Shown here: positions 59,701 through 64,000 of the stretch, piece after piece
Position numbering within the stretch: the first letter of the stretch is position 1
Layout: each line of letters begins with the position of its first letter
Assembly (NCBI RefSeq): GCF_023101765.2
Contig: NC_064236.1
Span: forward strand, 21,264,571-21,328,570
DNA from: Spodoptera frugiperda
Lineage: Eukaryota > Arthropoda > Insecta > Lepidoptera > Noctuidae
DNA: 64,000 nucleotides
Direction of reading: 5' to 3'
Program-made: the position numbers and the translations under genes
The notes under the pieces: generated by a model
Databases searched by the model: none
Told to the model about the DNA's origin: nothing
What the model saw: only the letters and a program-made list of their open reading frames with translations

Positions 59701-62043
59701 TGGTTTAAAACTAATCTGACAGTCAGTTCAGCATTTGTTCGACAGAACATAGGGTCGTGTCGAAACTGGTCCTAATTATTTTATTTTTATTAAGTTTAAT
59801 AAAAATAAGGCCTTGGAGAAAACGGTCTAATTTGTCGCATTATTCCAGAATAGCTAAAAGCAGAAGGTTAGTTAGATAGCTAGACAAATGCGACTCAGTG
59901 ACGATCGGCAACGCCATGCATTGCCTCGGTCTTTAAAAACCCCTTCTGAAAGAGAACCTCGGTTGTCCGCTGACCACGAGCGTCATGCGTTATTTCGGGC
60001 TTCGAAAACGTTTACTGAAACGCAGTCTCAACGGATTCTTATGCTTTATTTGAATAAAGTCGTGGCTACTTCAATTCATGTGTAGATTGTAACAGTCGTA
60101 GCAATGCGGTAAGTCATCACTATTTATTTAGGTTTGTCCACCTTTCACACCCAGTATCACTTTAGGAGTGGTTTAATAATAATAATAGTAATAGGCTGCG
60201 TCTACTCTTTTCTATATATTATTATTATAAGTTTGATATACACGGTGTAACAAAAAGGGGGTATCTATACATATCAAGTGCACGGTTTCTAGACAACATA
60301 ACAAATGATATGGGAAGGGTTTTTTAAACTCATGTTTTCATTGAACGAAGTTATGAATTTTCCAATACATAAAATTCCAGAAACCGAACATCAAAATTAG
60401 GTAGATACTGGTACTAGGCGATCAGATTTACAGAAGAAATGTTTCATAATTAGCAAGTGACCCCTGCAGTGTTGTGATACGTTTATATGATGATTTAAAA
60501 TCAAGAACCATGCGACACCAAGTATTTGGTACCAATTTTTTTTAACCTATTTTAAGCTGAAACTTTGTGTAGAGATTCTATTCAACCTGTATTCATCAGT
60601 GCTTCTTGATGTATGTATATGGGTATTTTGTTACACGCTGTATATATATGGTTATGCGAAAAGCGACCAACACGCGGGAGGAGCCGCGGGCAAAGGGTAG
60701 TAGTCAGTAAAGCGCTCGTTAAAATTTTAGTGTTGCAGGTGTAAAGTTTGTATCTACTCGGGCTCAAGCCTAAAGTTTTGTTGCTACCAAAAGTGGCATA
60801 AAAATGAGGTACTTACCAAGTAGTATAGGCCATCCTTCGTCGGTACCGAGGATCTGTTCGATGCCCAGGACTTGTGAGAGAAGTAGTCCTACGGTGACGG
60901 CCAGCTGGTTGACCGTGCCCAAACCTCCACGCAAGTTTAGAGGAGCTATCTCCGATATGTACATTGGCACTAATGATGTGTTTAACCCTAGGACAAAGAA
61001 TATAATAATACAACAACAATACACATGTACAGCAATTTGAAGCAACTTTTTTGGTCACTTTATATTTATATAAAGTGACTTTTAGACAACAACAATCAAT
61101 TTCAGTTTTAGCTCTTCAGACTTATGACATGGTGAATTCGGATCTTTCAAATAGGTCATTATTTCTTGCAATTCAAATAAAATGAAAGATACATATATTA
61201 TAAGTATATTATTATTTTTCTTTCAACTTTCTACGAGCTACGAGTTACGAGTGGCTACGAGTGGAAGGATCTATTGGATTTCAAATAAATATAAGTTGTG
61301 CAATACGCTTTGGTTGGTATGCTATTGAAATGGATGGCATTCGATATTACGAGCACATTCTTGTTAAAGTTCCTGCACTACGATACGACATATGTTCGAA
61401 CTTGGAAACGAAGTTTTGAAAAATATGTATTCTTATGTACATACACTAGGCAAATACGAATTGGAACAAAACATGAGTAATGGAGACCACTCCTTATGAT
61501 ATATATGTATACTCGTGCGTGATAGGATGTTTCTTGTGCAATTACTATCGTGGGACATAGTAAATCACCTGAAAGACACGACTCACTCTCGTATTTGTTC
61601 GTGAGTGAATGGCTACTTTCAAGCTATGACCGGGGCCCATAATTGTAGGTAACTTGCACAGCATGCGCGATGTCTATTTCATGGTTGTTTCAAACAGCCA
61701 TTTGTGGGAACCAGTTCATGATCGGCGGCAAATAATTATAGTGCATCTTTATTTTAAATAACTGTCCAAAAAAGATAAGGCTTTTCGAATACCGATGTTT
61801 TACTGCAACATTCGTATTAAATTTGTTAATGTGACAACCATTTTTTTTAGTTTTAGAGGTTATGGTGTCTTTGACAACTAAATTCATTGACCGATATAAT
61901 CTGTAGAATAAGACTTACCACAATTGACTCCTATGATGAACCTGCCGAATATGAGGAGTTCGTAGCAGTGTGATATTTTCGTGAACCCCATCAGACTCGC
62001 GCCGCTGATCCCGAGAATGTTGTTTAGCAGTAAGCCCCCTTTC
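47694..62043 (-). CDS. Glut1: Facilitative glucose transporter Glut1 (nine exons in window, 5' end missing)
   Basis: Exons on the minus strand: 62043-61919, 60987-60817, 53532-53396, 53327-53169, 53076-52864, 51017-50814, 50533-50394 (or to the stop at 50390), 49696-49581, 47782-47694. All phases match. The product is a major-facilitator sugar carrier of the plasma membrane. Family signatures are present in order: GRFIIGVNCG, VPMYISEIAPLNLRG, PACPESPRYLL, QQLSGINAVFYYST (sugar-binding helix 7), MDRTGRRTLHLYGLGGM, GPGSIPWLITAELFSQGPRP, NWMANFVVG, VPETKNKTFEEI. Against human GLUT1 the in-window part begins at about residue 90, so helices 1-2 are encoded beyond base 64000. The short form has 383 residues here, the long form 450. 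The 7.3-kb intron 53533-60816 hosts nested retrotransposons. Confidence 0.93.
47783..49580. other. Glut1 intron between the two long-form terminal exons
   Basis: The frame 48373-48567 on the plus strand shows no domain. No other feature. Confidence 0.4.
49581..49696 (-). CDS. Glut1: Glut1 long-form C-terminal exon (Pro-rich)
   Basis: Acceptor gtgtgcag, donor gtaagt at 49580. One base completes AGG (Arg) with the previous exon, then DSFRDSRLYGSMMNCVNALE, QQLPPPPPPAPVDEKHDS. The MMNCVNALE segment resembles what I recall of C-terminal extensions of insect Glut1 isoforms. Ends one base into a codon. Confidence 0.78.
50390..50533 (-). CDS. Glut1: Glut1 exon (helix 12; short-form stop or donor)
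   Basis: Acceptor gtttttcag. Encodes ALLENYTFLPFSVFLAIFWI and KVPETKNKTFEEILALFRNS. If unspliced it stops at TAA 50392-50390 after NGR. The same bases are a donor (GGGAG then gtaaga), and splicing at 50394 keeps the frame into the exon at 49696. Confidence 0.9.
   Translation of the reverse strand, partial: ALLENYTFLPFSVFLAIFWIFTYKKVPETKNKTFEEILALFRNSNGR
50814..51017 (-). CDS. Glut1: Glut1 exon (helices 10-11)
   Basis: Acceptor ggctatgtgcag, donor gtaggt at 50813. 68 codons with GPGSIPWLITAELFSQGPRP (the conserved Pro-Trp of helix 10) and VLVNWMANFVVGIGFPS (helix 11). Confidence 0.93.
51018..52863. other. Glut1 intron
   Basis: AT-rich; no clear repeat or additional exon on the coding strand. 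Confidence 0.45.
52864..53076 (-). CDS. Glut1: Glut1 exon (helices 7-9)
   Basis: Acceptor gtcacctcag, donor gtgtgt at 52863. 71 codons: VFYYSTSLFTSSGLTDESAK ... DRTGRRTLHLYGLGG ... ISFLIK. Confidence 0.92.
53169..53327 (-). CDS. Glut1: Glut1 exon (central loop and helix 7)
   Basis: Acceptor tctcatccag, donor gtgagt at 53168. 53 full codons: VEEDIEEMRAEERAQQAE ... PLLIGVVMQLSQQLSGINA. QLSQQLSGIN is the helix-7 sugar-contact motif. Confidence 0.92.
53396..53532 (-). CDS. Glut1: Glut1 exon (helix 6 and start of central loop)
   Basis: Acceptor gattattcag, donor gtatgt at 53395. Encodes GLAICPAILQLLLLPACPES then PRYLLITRQWEEEARR; the PESPRYL motif closes helix 6. Confidence 0.92.
53533..54860. 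other. Proximal part of the 7.3-kb Glut1 intron
   Basis: A short GC-rich patch at 54295-54350; otherwise nothing identifiable before the RTE element. Confidence 0.4.
54868..58807 (+). mobile_element. Decayed RTE-clade LINE, interrupted twice
   Basis: Endonuclease part 54870-55390 (GPHGIGSTNKRGKRQSQFA, RRWTWFSPDGSTKNEIDF, FSSDHRPLRI); RT part 56400-57126 in shifting frames (KTPGEDGVTTDALK, DPLSPKLFTATLEEVFKKL, NLRFADN in place of FADD); C-terminal part 58080-58728 (MNMSKTKLMTNS, ENAWKSYWSMRVLMKG, DERWAKLTTDWSIHRRN). 3' end with an A run near 58807. Interrupted by an unidentified block (about 55690-56395) and an R1-like insertion (57127-58064). Antisense to Glut1, in its intron. Confidence 0.85.
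57127..58064 (+). mobile_element. 5'-truncated R1-like element inserted in the RTE element
   Basis: Starts inside the RT C-terminal region (LEVQRRAAVYFDARPNF, FLTGHGNFKSKLFSFKLADS, WCQCSTAELQHEQSAHHILW, an R1-type zinc motif), then the 3' UTR shared with 12440-12767, then an A run. Flanked by gaactcagc at 57118-57126 and 58065-58073. The frame from 57274 to 57825 is intact. Confidence 0.9.
58808..59880. other. Unassigned Glut1 intron stretch
   Basis: A segment near 58965-59105 (actgtacgggctagcggctc, tgttccttcgacccagat) could be remains of an LTR element. No frame supports it. Confidence 0.3.
59888..60085 (+). pseudogene. Fragment of a Helitron-associated Arg-rich repeat protein
   Basis: Two units, DRQRHALPRSLKTPSEREPR and DHERHALFRASKTFTETQSQ, fit the array (RERHAxxRAxETPxQTxxR) that I recall from N-terminal regions of insect Helitron proteins. 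Short remnant. Confidence 0.4.
60237..60645. mobile_element. Short inverted-repeat element (MITE)
   Basis: Ends tatacacggtgtaacaaaa and its approximate reverse ttttgttacacgctgtata. No frame. In the large Glut1 intron. Confidence 0.65.
60817..60987 (-). CDS. Glut1: Glut1 exon (helices 4-5)
   Basis: Acceptor tttgtcctag, donor gtaagt at 60816. Encodes GLNTSLVPMYISEIAPLNLR and then LGTVNQLAVTVGLLLSQVLG, the PxYxSEIAP signature and helix 5. Phase 1 in and out. Confidence 0.92.
61000..61918. other. Glut1 intron
   Basis: AT-rich; no repeat family recognised. Confidence 0.4.
61919..62043 (-). CDS. Glut1: Glut1 exon (helix 3 region)
   Basis: Acceptor gtttgtactag, donor gtaagt at 61918. Encodes KGGLLLNNILGISGASLMGF through GRFIIGVNC, which aligns with the helix 2-3 loop and helix 3 of GLUT1. 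Confidence 0.9.
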
Positions 62044-62770
62044 CTAGTACAAACGAAATGTGATCATAATTTAAAATAATAATTTAATGTTATGATATTT
62101 TAAGTTGCTTTATGTAGCTTATTTCTCGTTGTTAGCTTTCCAAGAAACAAGATATTTTATTTTCTATCAGCAACCAGTATTTATGGACAAGATTATTAAC
62201 ACAATTAATATAGGCACGTCATTAATATCAACACACCCATAATTACTGTGAAATTAAATAGTTTTAGTTTAATTATCTGATGAACAAAATCATATGTTAT
62301 CGAGAATGTTCTCTATAGAGCTTTCGTAGCTTTTCATTTTTATATAGAAACAATTACTTAGCAACCGTTTCTTTCTCGAACAACGCAGCCATTATTATGA
62401 TTGGCCAGCGCCATACGGGCAAACGATCAAAGGTAAACAATACGCTGCCATTACTTGTGAACCGTGACGTCAGTGTGCACTTTCATTACTCACAAGTATT
62501 AGGCTAAGCGTGCCCTACGACTTTTAATGCGTGATAAAATTATCCCGTAATCGTAACATATGGATTTATAGAACACTGGTAACTGCGCGTTCTTTTCTGG
62601 TGATAATTAATCGCAATATTTAAACCTGGTGAATTGGTTTGCTGATAGGTGAGCTGGAAAGTGAATAGGACAGTTGGACTTGAGGTAAGATGAACTATGT
62701 TAACTATACAGTACAAATATGTCCGTAAAAGAAATAGTCATAATGTAATGAAATCGCCCGATCGAAAGTA
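62044..62770. other. Glut1 upstream intron, no exon found
   Basis: No minus-strand exon matching Glut1 helices 1-2 was seen between here and 64000. Confidence 0.45.
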
Positions 62771-62774
62771 GCCC

Positions 62775-63520
62775 TACAGGATCTACAGTAGATACTACCA
62801 TGAAAACAGCGGAACATTGAAATCCGGCGCGTCCCACCCAGGGACATGAATGACTGTCTTGGATCCCGCAACGAAATAAATCAGAAGATATTATTAGAGG
62901 AGAAAAAAGTGAAAACGATAGTTTCCACTTTCCTTGGTGAATTTAATGCAGGAGACAGAATGACTTAAGCCTTAAGGCACAAAAGAGACTGCACAACTGG
63001 GAGAAGCCCGGTCGCCAAGCACCACGGAAATTTTACTTAAAACTAAAATACTAAATGGGTCCTATGCGTGAGCTGTTATGCTTGCTTCCAATAATAGGTA
63101 TGGCAAAGACGCCTAAACGCACGTGTTACGCTCAGATTGCCAGAGACCACACTCCCAGAGTATGTGCTGGGCGGATTGCTCATGTAGCAACTCCGCTGTC
63201 GAACATTGGCACCATGGTGAATCAACGAGTTTAAATGAAAACAATTTGCTTTTAAAGTTGCCATGGCTAATAAGAAAGTGGGCAACACAGTGATCCACCT
63301 CCAACCATGTCCTCTCCAGTCGCTCATGCACGGATGGAAAGAACTGATAGAGGTGGCGGCCCTTGGTAGAAGATTCTCATCTACACTGCCATTCAGTTAG
63401 AAGTTCATCAGCCGGAGATTTGCATGCTTCTATTATCATTTTATTTGAAAATTTATCCTCACCAGACGATTTATTCAAAAGCAGCGTTTTAATAACAGTT
63501 TAGGGAACAGCGAGTAAAGT
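62775..63520 (-). mobile_element. R1-like element with internal deletion
   Basis: Minus strand: 3' tail 62775-63055, zinc-domain frame 63331-63113 (MHERLERTWLEVDHCVAHFL, WCQCSTAELLHEQSAQHILW), then at 63405-63510 a piece matching 13965-14080, so about 1 kb or more of RT is missing in between. Confidence 0.75.
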
Positions 63521-64000
63521 TCCCTAAGAAAAGGAGGATCCTCCGACCAGGCGAGGTGATCAGCCTGGCGGGCTTTCTGCCCAACTGTTGTTCGTTGGGA
63601 TTTTCTATCCGTGTTAATTCGCATGCAATCTTAATATGTGCGATGCAGGATATTTGTGACGTCATCCATTGATTTGCTCGTCGATAGTCTATGTGCGACT
63701 TCTGTCATCTGTCATCTGTCACTTGTCAATGTGTCGCCACATCACTCCCCAAGACCGGAGGTCGATCCTGTTGAGACGGCTGTCGATGCTTGAGATGAGC
63801 GGTGCCAGAGCCAGTGTAGAATGTCCCTAGTTCCAGTGAGTCGGAACTGTGCCGCTGAATGCCCAGTGAGTCGGGTGAGCGGTGCAGGGTGATACTCCAG
63901 TGAGTCGGAGTAGTGAAGCTCGCAGTGTCCCACGGTGAGTCGGGGAATTGATGCTGCGAGGGTAGGTGCGTAGTGGCTGGCGTCTGCGTTGACGGGAAGA
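63521..64000. mobile_element. Probable mobile-element sequence with a repeated cagtgagtcgg motif
   Basis: Motif copies near 63834, 63863, 63898 and a variant near 63933. The minus-strand frame 63933-63742 has no known domain. Runs off the window. Confidence 0.4.

Noticed and set aside
1..64000. CRISPR array, bacterial operon or phage island
   Set aside because: No regularly spaced repeat array; spliced genes and insect retroelements throughout.

Overview
The window is eukaryotic, AT-rich and intron-rich, and its repeat content points to a moth or butterfly (Lepidoptera, noctuid-like by my recollection of the repeat families). Supporting signs are tRNA-headed SINEs of three kinds, R1-clade and RTE-clade non-LTR retrotransposons, many short inverted-repeat DNA elements, and host genes with small exons, GT-AG introns and insect-type orthologues. 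The species cannot be fixed from the sequence alone.

Four host genes could be assembled exon by exon with matching intron phases. (1) 918-3780, plus strand: the last six exons of a sidestep-family (Ig + FnIII + one membrane helix) cell-surface protein. (2) 6857-17480, minus: a five-exon gene for an 844-residue Cys/Lys/Pro/Glu-rich protein that I do not recognise. (3) 18729-20644, plus: a three-exon gene for a 186-residue Cys- and Tyr-containing membrane protein that I do not recognise. (4) 47694-62043, minus: most of the facilitative glucose transporter Glut1, lacking only its N-terminal ~90 residues, which lie beyond the right edge. Glut1 has two possible C-termini: a stop codon lies across the donor of an intron which, if spliced, leads to two further exons. 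A fifth isolated exon-like segment (32988-33101, plus) has no assigned gene.

Layout: 1-4 kb sidestep-like 3' end; 4-6.8 kb repeats including a Harbinger-like inverted-repeat element; 6.9-17.5 kb the unrecognised gene, with a decayed R1-like retrotransposon and a 0.4-kb palindrome in its third intron; 18.7-20.6 kb the small membrane-protein gene; 20.7-33 kb a repeat-built accessory block (a broken duplicate of the small gene, a 1.35-kb inverted duplication, a 1.1-kb direct segmental duplication, and insertions with readable target duplications); 33-42 kb further repeats, including a TA-flanked pogo-like deletion derivative that keeps an intact PHD finger; 42-47.6 kb mostly unexplained AT-rich sequence downstream of Glut1; 47.7-62 kb Glut1, whose 7.3-kb intron holds an RTE element with an R1-like element inserted inside it; 62-64 kb more retrotransposon debris.

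The host genes show no sign of acting together in one pathway. I found no novel defence or mobile system that I would claim with confidence. The strongest leads are the unrecognised Cys/Lys-rich gene, the Glut1 stop/donor overlap, the unrecognised membrane-protein gene with its broken duplicate, and the PHD-carrying deletion derivative.
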